NCBI GenBank assembly: GCA_035635555.1 | Contig: DASQAT010000006.1 | Coordinates: forward strand, 1-64,000 | Length of the DNA stretch: 64,000 nucleotides | Direction of reading: 5' to 3' | Origin: Candidatus Dormiibacterota bacterium | Lineage (GTDB): Bacteria; Acidobacteriota; Polarisedimenticolia; Gp22-AA2 | In this document: positions 44,269 to 52,359 of the stretch, piece by piece | How the letters are laid out: each line of letters begins with the position of its first letter | How positions within the stretch are numbered: the first letter of the stretch is position 1 | The notes under the pieces: generated by a model | What the model saw: the letters and a program-made list of their open reading frames with translations, nothing else | Told to the model about the DNA's origin: nothing | The model's database searches: none | Made by a program: the position numbers and the translations under genes

Positions 44269-44970
44269 TTGCCAAGGCGCGTGGAACGGGCACTCGACCG
44301 GCTCGAGAGGGCGTTCGGGCGTCCGCGCCACACCCGGCGGCTCGAACCGCTCGACGAGCTGATCCTGACGATCCTGTCCCAGCACACCAACGACCTGAAC
44401 CGCGACCGGGCGTACGCTTCGCTGCGCCGCCGATTTCCATCGTGGGAGCGGGTGCTGCGCGCCCGACCGGCCGACGTGGAGGACGCGATCCGCGTCGGGG
44501 GGCTGGCGAAGACCAAGAGCCGGGTGATCCAGGGCGTCCTGCGGGCGGTCCGGCGCGACCGCGGGAGGCTCGACCTTTCGATGCTGAGGCGCCTCCCCAT
44601 CGAGGACGCGAAGGCCTACCTGCTCGGACTGAAAGGGGTGGGAGAAAAGACCGCCTGCTGCGTCCTGCTGTTCGCCTGCGGCCGGCCGGCGTTTCCGGTC
44701 GACACGCACGTCCACCGGGTCGCCCGCCGCCTGGGCTGGGTACCCGCCCGATCGACGCCCGCGAGGACCCACGCGATCCTGGCCAGGCTCGTCCCGCAAA
44801 AGCGGTACTTCACGGCGCACGTCAACCTGATCACCCTGGGACGGCGTGTCTGCCGGGCCCGCGCCCCCGACTGTCCGCGCTGCCCGCTGCGGTCGGACTG
44901 TCGGTACGCCCGTGGGCGGGTCCGCTCTGCGCGGCTCGATGGCCTCCGGACGCTCCCTACCTTATATTGA
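44269..44970 (+). CDS. nth: Endonuclease III-like DNA glycosylase
   Basis: A 233-residue base-excision repair enzyme acting on oxidised pyrimidines. The start is TTG directly after the upstream stop, or GTG at 44281. The helix-hairpin-helix has the catalytic Lys (GLKGVGEKTA), the catalytic Asp is in 'FPVDTHVHRVARRLGW', and the C-terminal 4Fe-4S ligands follow C-X6-C-X2-C-X5-C (CRARAPDCPRCPLRSDC). All key residues are present. Confidence 0.92.
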   Translation: MPRRVERALDRLERAFGRPRHTRRLEPLDELILTILSQHTNDLNRDRAYASLRRRFPSWERVLRARPADVEDAIRVGGLAKTKSRVIQGVLRAVRRDRGRLDLSMLRRLPIEDAKAYLLGLKGVGEKTACCVLLFACGRPAFPVDTHVHRVARRLGWVPARSTPARTHAILARLVPQKRYFTAHVNLITLGRRVCRARAPDCPRCPLRSDCRYARGRVRSARLDGLRTLPTLY

Positions 44971-45030
44971 GCCGGAGCCTGCCGGTGCGGGCTCCCTGGC
45001 GCGGGATCGTGCGCGCAGACCGGTGGGTGG

Positions 45031-45987
45031 ATGTTCGAAGGGTTCAAAGTCGGGCTGGCGCTGGGGGGCGGCGCGGCGCGCGGGCTGGCGCACATCGGGG
45101 TCCTGAAGACCCTCGAAGAGAGCCAGATTCCGATCGACCTCATCGTCGGGACGAGCGTCGGGGCGCTCGTCGGAGGCGTGTACGCCACGACGCGCAGCGC
45201 CGCGGCGACCGAGGAGCGCTTCCGGGAGTTCATTTTCAGCAAGCAGTTCAAGAGATCCAGATTCGACTTCCTGAAGGAGAGCCGCCAGGCGCGCCCGGGG
45301 CTCCTGTACAATTTCGTCTCCCTCGTCAAGAAGGGGATCTTCTACTCGTTCTCGATGGCGAAGACGTCGTGGATCTCGGCCGAGCACTTCGAGCACAATA
45401 TCAATTCCATCCTCGACGACGTGCGGATCGAGAGCACGTCGATCCCGTTCGCGGCGGTCGCGACCGACATCAACCGCGGCGAGGAGGTCATCCTGCGCGA
45501 GGGTTCCCTGCGAACGGCGGTCAGCGCCAGCAGCGCGGTCCCGGGTCTCCTGCCGCCTGTCCCGATCGACGGGCGGCTGCTCATCGACGGCGGATGGATG
45601 TGCAAGGTCCCGGTGCTGCCGGCCCTGCGGCTGGGCGCGAGCCTGGTCATCGGCGTCGACGTCTCGAAGGAGATCGAGGACACCTCCGGCCTCAGGAGCG
45701 GTCTCAACATCATGGTGCGCGCGAACGCGCTGAAGGCGGAGGCGCTCAAGACCATGCAGTGCCGCTTCGCGGACGTTCTGATCGAGCCCGACGTGGACCA
45801 CGTTCACTGGGCGGACTTTTCGGCGATACTCGAGTGCATCGAGCTGGGCCGGGAGGCGGCGCGGCGGAAACTCGGAGAGATCAAACGGCAGATCAAGATG
45901 GCCCGCTTCTCGTCGCTCCTGGGATACTCGCGCTCCCGGCGCCTTGCGCGGGCCTACATGGAAGAAGACAAGGACAAGACCCGCTGA
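45031..45987 (+). CDS. Patatin-like phospholipase (RssA-type)
   Basis: A 318-residue lipid acyl hydrolase. The oxyanion loop is 'LALGGGAARGLAHIGVL', the nucleophile Ser is in GTSVG, and the catalytic Asp is in 'LIDGGWMCKVPV'. There is no signal peptide, so it is cytoplasmic or membrane-peripheral. Length and pattern match the bacterial RssA/YchK group. It sits 43 nt... behind the nth gene region and 19 nt upstream of an AsmA gene, suggesting a shared role in envelope lipid balance, which is inference. Confidence 0.88.
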   Translation: MFEGFKVGLALGGGAARGLAHIGVLKTLEESQIPIDLIVGTSVGALVGGVYATTRSAAATEERFREFIFSKQFKRSRFDFLKESRQARPGLLYNFVSLVKKGIFYSFSMAKTSWISAEHFEHNINSILDDVRIESTSIPFAAVATDINRGEEVILREGSLRTAVSASSAVPGLLPPVPIDGRLLIDGGWMCKVPVLPALRLGASLVIGVDVSKEIEDTSGLRSGLNIMVRANALKAEALKTMQCRFADVLIEPDVDHVHWADFSAILECIELGREAARRKLGEIKRQIKMARFSSLLGYSRSRRLARAYMEEDKDKTR

Positions 45988-46006
45988 CTGCGAGGAGGAG
46001 GCGTCC

Positions 46007-48025
46007 CTGAGCCGCGCCGCTCGACGTATTCTGATCGCTGTGGCCGCGCTGGCCGGTTCGGTGGTCCTGGCGGCGGCCGCGCTGCCGTTCCTGGTGGACG
46101 TCAACCGGTACCGGCCGATGATCGTGTCCTCCGTCCGGGAAGCGACCGGACGGACCTTCGGCCTCGGCACGATCTCCTTCGCGCTCCTGCCGGCGCCGGG
46201 ACTGTCGGTCGGGGGACCGATCACCCTCTCCGATTCCGCCGCCTACCCCGGCCGAAACGCCCTGACGGCCGACTCGCTGTCGGTGCGGCTGGGACTCTTC
46301 AGCCTGCTGCGGGGCCGCGCCACGGTGACGTCGTTCACGCTGCACCGTCCGACCCTGACTCTCATCCGGGACGCCCGCGGTCGATGGAACTTCGACGATC
46401 TGGTGGAGCGCGCCTCCGCCGCGCCGCAGCCGAAGCCCTCGGGGTCTTCGGCAGGCTCGGGCGCCGGCGTGGTCGTGGAGAAGGCACGCATCACTTCGGG
46501 CCGCATCTTCGTTTACGACGACACCGTCGTCCCGGGCCGGCGGGCCCAGGTGGTGATAGCACCCGTCGACGCGACCATCCGCGGCTGGGGCAGCGCGGAG
46601 CCGACCGAGCTGGACCTCTCGGCGGGTCTGGGCAAGAGCCTCCTGAAGGCCGAGGCCCGGCTGAGCGCGCCCGGAGGGAAACCGCAGATCGGCGTGCGCG
46701 CCAGGGGCCGGGCGCTGCGCGCCGAGGATTTCGTGACCCTTCTGCCATGGCTCGGCGCGGCCCGTCCGGCCGGACTCCAGGTCAGCGGTTCGATCGACCT
46801 CGACGGAACGGCCGATATCCCGATCGAGCGCCCTGAATCGCTCCGCTTCAAGGGGAGTCTGGTCCTGAGCGGCCTCAGCTACCGCGATGCCGGAATGGCG
46901 CTCCCCCTCAAGGACCTGTCGGGGTCTCTCAACGTGGACGGCGACCGGGCGGTCTGGAACGACTTCAAGGTCAGCGCCGGCTCCTCCTCCCTGCGCGGGA
47001 GTCTTCAGGTCGAGAACTTCATGCGGCCACGGATCGGCTTCACGCTGACCTCCCCTCGTCTCGACCTGAACGAGATCATCGCGACCCTGGTGCCGGCGGT
47101 GCCGGCGGCCGGCGCCCCATCCGCCGAACCGGCCGCCGCCTCCTCCGGAGGCCTTCTTGACCAGGTCAGCGGCGGCGGCCGCCTCGAGGTCAAGGAGATT
47201 CGCTTCCAGACGTTCGACCTCGCCAATCTGCGCGCCTCCATGTCCCTGTCGAAGAGCGTGCTCACCCTCAAGGACCTGGCAGCCTCCTTCTACGGGGGGA
47301 CGGTGCAGGGTTCCGGCAGCGTGGACATCTCCCGCGCCGTGCCGCGTTACGCGGTCGCGACCAGGCTGGACAAGATCGATGTCGAGCCGCTGCTGGCTGC
47401 CTACGACCCGTCCCTGAAGGGGCTGCTCAGCGGCCGGTTCGCGGGCACCCTCGATCTTGAAGCCGGCGGAGCCGGAATGGACGCAATCCTCAAGACCGCG
47501 CGCGGCACCGGTCGCGTTCTCCTGACCGATGGATCGCTCACCTCGATCAGCGTTCTGAAGCAGGTCGCCTCACTTCTCGAGCTGGCGGGGGGAAAGGGAA
47601 TAGGCAAGGAGAGCACGCCATTCGAGAGCCTCAAGGCGGGCCTGTCGATCGCCGACGGGAGGGCCAGAACCGACGATCTGCAGCTGCACTCCACCGATCT
47701 CGACCTGGACGGAAAGGGGGATGTCGGGCTCGACGCGACCCTGGATCTGGACGTCGCCGCGCGATTCTCGGAGGACTCGACGCGCGGGATGGTCGAGAAG
47801 AACGCGCGCCTGGGAGGTCTCACCGACAACGGCCGCCTGGTCGTCTATTTCGGGCTCAAAGGGAACCTCGCCAGCCCGGCCTTCCGCCTCAATGCGCGGG
47901 CCCAGACTGCAACCGCCAAGGAGCGGGCGAAGGAGAAGCTGCGCGAGCGCGTCAAGGATCGCCTCCTGAAGCAGCTCGGCCAGCCTCAGCCCGAGGAGCC
48001 CCGGCCCGAAGAACAGCAGCCTTGA
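46007..48025 (+). CDS. AsmA-family outer-membrane biogenesis protein
   Basis: About 672 residues. GAGGAGGAG at 45992-46000 sits 6 nt before an in-frame CTG (Leu-Ser-Arg-Ala), the most likely though non-standard start; GTG at 46040 is the next option. One N-terminal membrane helix (LIAVAALAGSVVLAAAALPF) is followed by the AsmA signature 'VDVNRYRPMIVSSVREATGR' and a long beta-rich periplasmic body with 'VNLDxxxL'-like repeats, then the AsmA C-terminal 'GTGRVLLTDGSLTS' region. AsmA-like proteins are bridge-like lipid-transfer proteins of the envelope. The tail is charged and ends in Pro/Glu-rich residues. Confidence 0.82.
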   Translation: MSRAARRILIAVAALAGSVVLAAAALPFLVDVNRYRPMIVSSVREATGRTFGLGTISFALLPAPGLSVGGPITLSDSAAYPGRNALTADSLSVRLGLFSLLRGRATVTSFTLHRPTLTLIRDARGRWNFDDLVERASAAPQPKPSGSSAGSGAGVVVEKARITSGRIFVYDDTVVPGRRAQVVIAPVDATIRGWGSAEPTELDLSAGLGKSLLKAEARLSAPGGKPQIGVRARGRALRAEDFVTLLPWLGAARPAGLQVSGSIDLDGTADIPIERPESLRFKGSLVLSGLSYRDAGMALPLKDLSGSLNVDGDRAVWNDFKVSAGSSSLRGSLQVENFMRPRIGFTLTSPRLDLNEIIATLVPAVPAAGAPSAEPAAASSGGLLDQVSGGGRLEVKEIRFQTFDLANLRASMSLSKSVLTLKDLAASFYGGTVQGSGSVDISRAVPRYAVATRLDKIDVEPLLAAYDPSLKGLLSGRFAGTLDLEAGGAGMDAILKTARGTGRVLLTDGSLTSISVLKQVASLLELAGGKGIGKESTPFESLKAGLSIADGRARTDDLQLHSTDLDLDGKGDVGLDATLDLDVAARFSEDSTRGMVEKNARLGGLTDNGRLVVYFGLKGNLASPAFRLNARAQTATAKERAKEKLRERVKDRLLKQLGQPQPEEPRPEEQQP

Positions 48026-48050
48026 GCCGTGGACCCGGACCGCGGCCGAC

Positions 48051-48518
48051 CTACTGAACCCGCAGGACTTCGACCCGTGTGTACGTCGAGACGACCCGTG
48101 TCCCGTCCTTCGCCTGGATCTCCAGGCGGATCAGGTAGGAACCGGGACGATACAGATCGAAGGTCTTGTTGAAGGTGTCGGCCACGGAGATGTCTTCGTC
48201 CGGGTGCACGCAGGCGGGGTCCTCGCGCACCCTGAAGCTGTCACGCTCGGTCTGGCCCGGGTCGATCCGGACCCAGGTGACCGCCGCGTGGCAGAAGTTC
48301 CGGTCGTGCAGGTCGACGCCCGTAAGGTGACCTGTGAGCGTGACGGTCACCGGCGTGAAGCCGAAGGCCGGATCGGCGATCAGGGACAGCCGCGGTTTGT
48401 CCTTTCCGGGGTCCGGCTTGACCTTCCGCGCAGCCGCCTCGGTCGGGAGGAGGAGCACCAGGGCCGCCAGGAACAGGAGGAGAGCAAGGGGAGTAAGATG
48501 ACCGAGGCGGCGAGTCAT
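48051..48518 (-). CDS. Small secreted protein with a PKD-like beta domain
   Basis: A 155-residue protein with a signal peptide (LTPLALLLFLAALVLLLPTEAAA) and one Ig/PKD-like beta-sandwich: 'PAFGFTPVTVTLTGHL', 'AAVTWVRIDPG', 'TFDLYRPGSYLIRLEIQAKD'. Two Cys (NFCHAA, PACVHP) may form a disulfide. The specific function is unknown. The -10 lies 5 nt before the ATG, and no ribosome binding site is evident. Confidence 0.7.
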   Translation of the reverse strand: MTRRLGHLTPLALLLFLAALVLLLPTEAAARKVKPDPGKDKPRLSLIADPAFGFTPVTVTLTGHLTGVDLHDRNFCHAAVTWVRIDPGQTERDSFRVREDPACVHPDEDISVADTFNKTFDLYRPGSYLIRLEIQAKDGTRVVSTYTRVEVLRVQ

Positions 48519-48523
48519 GAGCC

Positions 48524-48553
48524 AGTATAGCCTCGGCCACGCGCACCTCACAA
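48524..48553 (-). promoter_or_regulatory. Promoter with leaderless geometry
   Basis: Minus-strand TTGTGA - 18 nt - TATACT; the -10 ends 5 nt before the ATG at 48518, so the transcript should begin at or next to the start codon. Confidence 0.45.
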
Positions 48554-48652
48554 GCGGACCCTGCGGTGTCCGGAGGCGAGGACGGTGCCCTTTGACCGGG
48601 GGACATTCCAAGGCTGCCGGTGGGAGGTTCGACTCCCCGCGCGGAGAATCCC

Positions 48653-48701
48653 AGCCAATTGCGAGGGAAGGATCCTCGAACCTCGTGGCACGGAATTGGC
48701 T
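48653..48701. repeat. Inverted repeat overlapping the sigma-54 promoter
   Basis: AGCCAATT (48653-48660) and AATTGGCT (48694-48701) are perfect 8-bp arms; the inner CGAGG / CCTCG pair (48662-48666 and 48681-48685) can extend the fold. The right arm covers the -12 element of the predicted promoter. Confidence 0.5.
48686..48701 (+). promoter_or_regulatory. Probable sigma-54 (RpoN) promoter
   Basis: TGGCACG-GAAT-TGGCT matches the consensus TGGCACG-N4-TTGCW at every defined position but one, with correct GG-to-GC spacing. The predicted start is near 48712, about 42 nt before the ATG at 48754. No enhancer-binding protein gene is adjacent. Confidence 0.6.
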
Positions 48702-48753
48702 TAGCCGGGGAGTGGGACCGGAGGATCGGTTCCCGGGAAAGGTGGTCAGGAAC

Positions 48754-50784
48754 ATGCGTCCCAATCCGAGATGGTCGCGATTCGTCCTCCCCGTTCTCAT
48801 CCTTGGTGCCCTCCTGTCGTTCGGCGGCCGGATGACGGCGGCCCGGGCCGACGACCGCGACCCGGATCCTGATTCCGGCTCCACCTTCGGACGCGTGCGC
48901 TACCTGGAGGGGGGACTGACCCTGCAGAGGACCGGTCAGGGAGAGGTCGCGGACGCCACGGTGAATGACCCGATCGCTCCGGGCGACAGCCTGACGACCG
49001 GGGACGGCCGTTCCGAGATCGGCCTGTCGGACGGCTCGACCGTGTGGCTTGATCGCGGAACGCATGTCGACGTGCGGAATCTCGCAGACATCGACACGCG
49101 TTACGAGGCCACCAACCTGTTCGCGCTGGAGCAGGGTGCCATCCGCATCGAGGCCCCCGAGCCGGAAAGCAAGAACAAGACGTACCGGGTCGACACGGAA
49201 GCGGGGTCGATCTACCTGCTTTCAGGAGGGAGCTTCCGGATCGAGACCGAGGATGGGGTCACCACGCTGTATTCGTTCCGCGGGGTGGCCGAGCTCTCGG
49301 GCGACGACGGGTCGGTCCTGGTGCGCTCCGGGGAGCGCAGCAGCGTGCAGCCCAGCCGGGCCCCCTCGGAGTCGCGACGGTTCAACACGGCGCGTCTCGA
49401 CGACTTCGACCGCTTCTGCGAGGGTCGCCAGGAGGCCTACCTCAGACACGACAAGGACGAGCCGGTCGACCAGGTCGTGGACGAGGTTCCGTACGAGGTC
49501 CACCCCTACATGAGCGAGCTGTCTTACTACGGCTCCTGGCGCCAGGTCCCCGATTATGGCTGGGTGTGGAGGCCGGTCTACTCCGGCTCCTGGGGCCCCT
49601 ACGTGAACGGCTACTGGTCCTGGTGCTCGACCGGCTGGGTATGGGTCTCCTCCGACCCGTGGGGCTGGGCGCCGTATCATTACGGCCGCTGGGACTTCGC
49701 CGTCGATGTCGGCTGGTTCTGGATCCCGGGGCGCATCTGGAGCGGGGCCTGGGTCAGCTTCGCAGTCGGTCCGTCCCACATCGGCTGGTGCCCGCTGAAC
49801 TATTACAACCGGCCCGTGTTCCAGGACGTGACCATCGTCAACGTCGTCAACGTCAACGTGACGCGCCTGCAGCCGCGCGGCTGGCGGTTCGTGCCGGTCG
49901 ACCAGTTCACCAACCCGCGTGCGCCGCGCGCAGGGGTGCGTGTCGATCGACTGCCGCGCGGCACCGACGTCGTGATCACCTCGCGCCTCCCACGCTTCAA
50001 CCCGCGCGAGGTGGGCGGCAAACCCGAGCGCGCCACCCGCTTCGTGGAGACGGTCCGCCAGACGCGGGCCCCCCTGCCGGTCGTGGTCGATCGCGACAAC
50101 AAGGCGATGCCGTTCCGCTCCGTAGAGAGAGTCGCGCCCGGCCCCCGCGGGCGGCGGGGCGCTCCGGCGGCGGAGCCCCGAGACAAAGCGCGCGTCCAGC
50201 GGGGTCGTCCCGATGTCCGCCCCGAGGCCCCCGGCGTCCGCCCTCGACAGACGCCGCCGCGGTCCGATGCCAACGGGCGCCCGCGAGTTCGTGCCGGCGG
50301 CCCGGCGAGAGAAGGGGCCCCCCCGCAGACACCTCCACGCGGCATCGCGGGCGGACCTCAGCGCCCGAACGGGCGTGAGTCGGCACCGCCGCGCGAGCGG
50401 GTCGCGCCCCCGCAGCGTTCCCAGGGACCGGGGCGGGCAGAAGGCGCCCCGCAGGCGCGACCCCAGGAGCCGTCGAGGGACAACCGTCCGCGCCCCCAGG
50501 CGGGGAACCAGGGACGCGGCCAGGACGCGCCTGACCGCGAGCCCCCGCGCACCGAATCGCGCCGCCCGGGCGGCCAATCCGATGAAGCGGCCGGAAGGCT
50601 CTTCAATGGAGTCCGCGGGGAGCGCGCCCGGCCCCGCACCGAGGCTCAGCGCGTGCCGCCACCGCCTGCGCGACCCGATGTGAAGCCCCCCCAGCGTCCG
50701 GAACGACCTCCGCAGGCCCGGCCCGCCCCTCCGAGGCCCCAGCCGAAGCCCGAGGAAGGCCAGGACAAAGACAAAGGGCGCTGA
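48754..50784 (+). CDS. FecR-domain, Trp/Tyr-rich (DUF6600-like) protein with basic disordered tail
   Basis: A 676-residue exported protein. The ATG at 48754 starts a signal peptide (FVLPVLILGALLSFGGRMTAARA). A FecR-type domain (about 50-220) has 'GDSLTTGDGRSEIGLSDGST' and 'GSIYLLSGGSFRIET'. Residues about 255-350 are very rich in Trp, Tyr and Gly in a repeating pattern (YGSWRQVPDYGWVW, YSGSWGPYVNGYWSW, DPWGWAPYHYGRW), as in the DUF6600 family. From about 450 to the end the chain is Pro/Arg/Gly/Gln-rich, basic and surely disordered. FecR here is not paired with an ECF sigma factor. Function unknown; surface or peptidoglycan binding is plausible. Confidence 0.8.
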   Translation: MRPNPRWSRFVLPVLILGALLSFGGRMTAARADDRDPDPDSGSTFGRVRYLEGGLTLQRTGQGEVADATVNDPIAPGDSLTTGDGRSEIGLSDGSTVWLDRGTHVDVRNLADIDTRYEATNLFALEQGAIRIEAPEPESKNKTYRVDTEAGSIYLLSGGSFRIETEDGVTTLYSFRGVAELSGDDGSVLVRSGERSSVQPSRAPSESRRFNTARLDDFDRFCEGRQEAYLRHDKDEPVDQVVDEVPYEVHPYMSELSYYGSWRQVPDYGWVWRPVYSGSWGPYVNGYWSWCSTGWVWVSSDPWGWAPYHYGRWDFAVDVGWFWIPGRIWSGAWVSFAVGPSHIGWCPLNYYNRPVFQDVTIVNVVNVNVTRLQPRGWRFVPVDQFTNPRAPRAGVRVDRLPRGTDVVITSRLPRFNPREVGGKPERATRFVETVRQTRAPLPVVVDRDNKAMPFRSVERVAPGPRGRRGAPAAEPRDKARVQRGRPDVRPEAPGVRPRQTPPRSDANGRPRVRAGGPAREGAPPQTPPRGIAGGPQRPNGRESAPPRERVAPPQRSQGPGRAEGAPQARPQEPSRDNRPRPQAGNQGRGQDAPDREPPRTESRRPGGQSDEAAGRLFNGVRGERARPRTEAQRVPPPPARPDVKPPQRPERPPQARPAPPRPQPKPEEGQDKDKGR

Positions 50785-50798
50785 CGGCGCGGCATTTC

Positions 50799-50827
50799 TT
50801 GACGCCTCGACGGGCGTGTGGTAAATC
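50799..50827 (+). promoter_or_regulatory. Promoter for the def-fmt-rsmB operon
   Basis: TTGACG - 17 nt - TGG-TAAATC. The -35 is 5 of 6; the -10 is weaker but has the TGn extension. The ATG is 10 nt downstream of the -10, giving a leader of only a few nt. Confidence 0.5.
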
Positions 50828-50837
50828 AATCGCCCTC

Positions 50838-51365
50838 ATGGCGATCCTGCCGATCCTGCGCTATCCCCACGAAGTGCTCGCGATCGATTCCGAGAGCGTG
50901 CGCGCGATCACGCCCGACATCGAGCGTCTCGTCAGGGACATGATCGAGACCATGCACGCCGCCCCGGGCGTTGGCCTGGCCGCCAACCAGGTCGGTGTGG
51001 CGCTGTCGGTCGCCGTGGTCGACATCACGGCCGGGGAGAAGCCGGGGGAGGTGCAGGTCCTGATCAATCCCCGGATCGTCGAATCCTCCGGCTCGTACAC
51101 CGAAGAAGAGGGCTGTCTCAGTCTCCCCGGTTTCAGCGAAAACGTGACGCGGCCGGAGCGCTGTGTGATCGAGGCCATGGATCTGGACGGCAGGATCCGC
51201 ACACTGGAGGGCCGGGACCTCCTGGCGCGCGCCTTCAACCACGAGATCGATCACCTGCACGGCCGGCTGTTCATCGAGCACCTCAGCCCCCTCAAGCGCC
51301 GGTTCATCAAGAGGAAGGTCCAGAAGAAGATGCGTGCCGGGGACTGGGACCTGGTCCCGGTTTGA
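50838..51365 (+). CDS. def: Peptide deformylase
   Basis: A 175-residue Fe/Zn hydrolase removing the N-formyl group from nascent proteins. All three motifs are intact: 'GVGLAANQVG', 'EEGCLSLPG' and 'NHEIDHLHG' (metal ligands Cys, His, His and catalytic Glu). Length is normal. It is followed by fmt, the gene for the opposite reaction on initiator tRNA, a widespread pairing. Confidence 0.96.
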   Translation: MAILPILRYPHEVLAIDSESVRAITPDIERLVRDMIETMHAAPGVGLAANQVGVALSVAVVDITAGEKPGEVQVLINPRIVESSGSYTEEEGCLSLPGFSENVTRPERCVIEAMDLDGRIRTLEGRDLLARAFNHEIDHLHGRLFIEHLSPLKRRFIKRKVQKKMRAGDWDLVPV

Positions 51366-51396
51366 GAATTTGACCGGGTCCCCGGCGGATCGGAGC

Positions 51397-52359
51397 ATGC
51401 GAATCGTCTTCTTCGGGACGCCCGATTTCGCCGTGCCTTCCCTGCGCGCGCTCCTGGGGGCCGGGCACGAAGTCCTGGCGGTCGTCACGCAGCCCGATCG
51501 ACCGCGCCGACGGCAGTCTTCGCCACCCGAGCCCTCTCCCGTGAAGGCGGAGGCCCGGCGGGCCGGTCTTCCGGTGATCACTCCCGAATCGGTCGCCGTC
51601 CCGGATTTCATCGAACGTCTGTCCGGGATCGGACCGGAGGCGATCGTCGTGGTGGCCTACGGCCGCATCCTGCCGCCCGAGGTCCTGACGATTCCCAGGC
51701 GCTGGTGCATCAACCTGCACGCATCGCTCCTGCCGAAGTACCGCGGCGCCGCCCCGATCGCGCGGGCCATCATGGCGGGAGAGAAGATCACCGGGGCGAC
51801 CACGATGAAAATGGACCAGGGACTCGACACCGGCGACATCCTGCTGCAGCAGGAGTGCGCCATCGGGCTGGACGAGACGGCCGGCGAGCTGACCCGCCGA
51901 CTCGCCGATCTCGGCGCCGAGCTCCTGTCGCGGACGCTCGACCTGCACGCGCGCAACGCGCTGCAGCCGGAGAAGCAGGATCCGGGCGAGGCGAGCCTGG
52001 CCCCGTCCTTGAGCCGCGCCGACGGCCGGATCGACTGGTCGCGCGGCGCCCAGGACATCGCCAACCAGGTGCGCGGCTGCCACCCCTGGCCCGTGGCGGT
52101 GACCTACCTGCACGGGCGGCCTGTCCTCATCCACCGCGCGGAAGTGGGGCTCGAAGCGTCGCCCGCGCGCCGCCCCCGGCCCGCCCCCGGGCAGGTGATC
52201 GCCGCGCAGGACGCCATCGTCGTCCAATGCCAGGGGGATACCCAGCTGCGGATCCTCCAGGTGCAGTTTCCGGGACGCAAGGTGATGACGGCGCGCGAGG
52301 CGGCGAATGGAAGGATGATCCGTGTCGGCGAGACCTTCGCACAGGCGCCACCGGCCTGA
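51397..52359 (+). CDS. fmt: Methionyl-tRNA formyltransferase
   Basis: A 320-residue enzyme that formylates Met-tRNAi using 10-formyl-THF. It has 'IVFFGTPDFAVPSLRALL', 'VVVAYGRILPPEVL', 'NLHASLLPKYRGAAPI' (catalytic Asn-His) and 'MDQGLDTGDIL' (catalytic Asp), then a C-terminal OB-like domain. ATG at 51397 with CGGAG just upstream. The 3' end overlaps rsmB by 38 nt. Confidence 0.95.
   Translation: MRIVFFGTPDFAVPSLRALLGAGHEVLAVVTQPDRPRRRQSSPPEPSPVKAEARRAGLPVITPESVAVPDFIERLSGIGPEAIVVVAYGRILPPEVLTIPRRWCINLHASLLPKYRGAAPIARAIMAGEKITGATTMKMDQGLDTGDILLQQECAIGLDETAGELTRRLADLGAELLSRTLDLHARNALQPEKQDPGEASLAPSLSRADGRIDWSRGAQDIANQVRGCHPWPVAVTYLHGRPVLIHRAEVGLEASPARRPRPAPGQVIAAQDAIVVQCQGDTQLRILQVQFPGRKVMTAREAANGRMIRVGETFAQAPPA

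Noticed and set aside
48615-48650. GGTTCGACTCC, a tRNA T-loop-like motif
   Set aside because: The flanking bases do not form a T-stem of the right register, and no acceptor stem, D-arm or anticodon arm could be built upstream.
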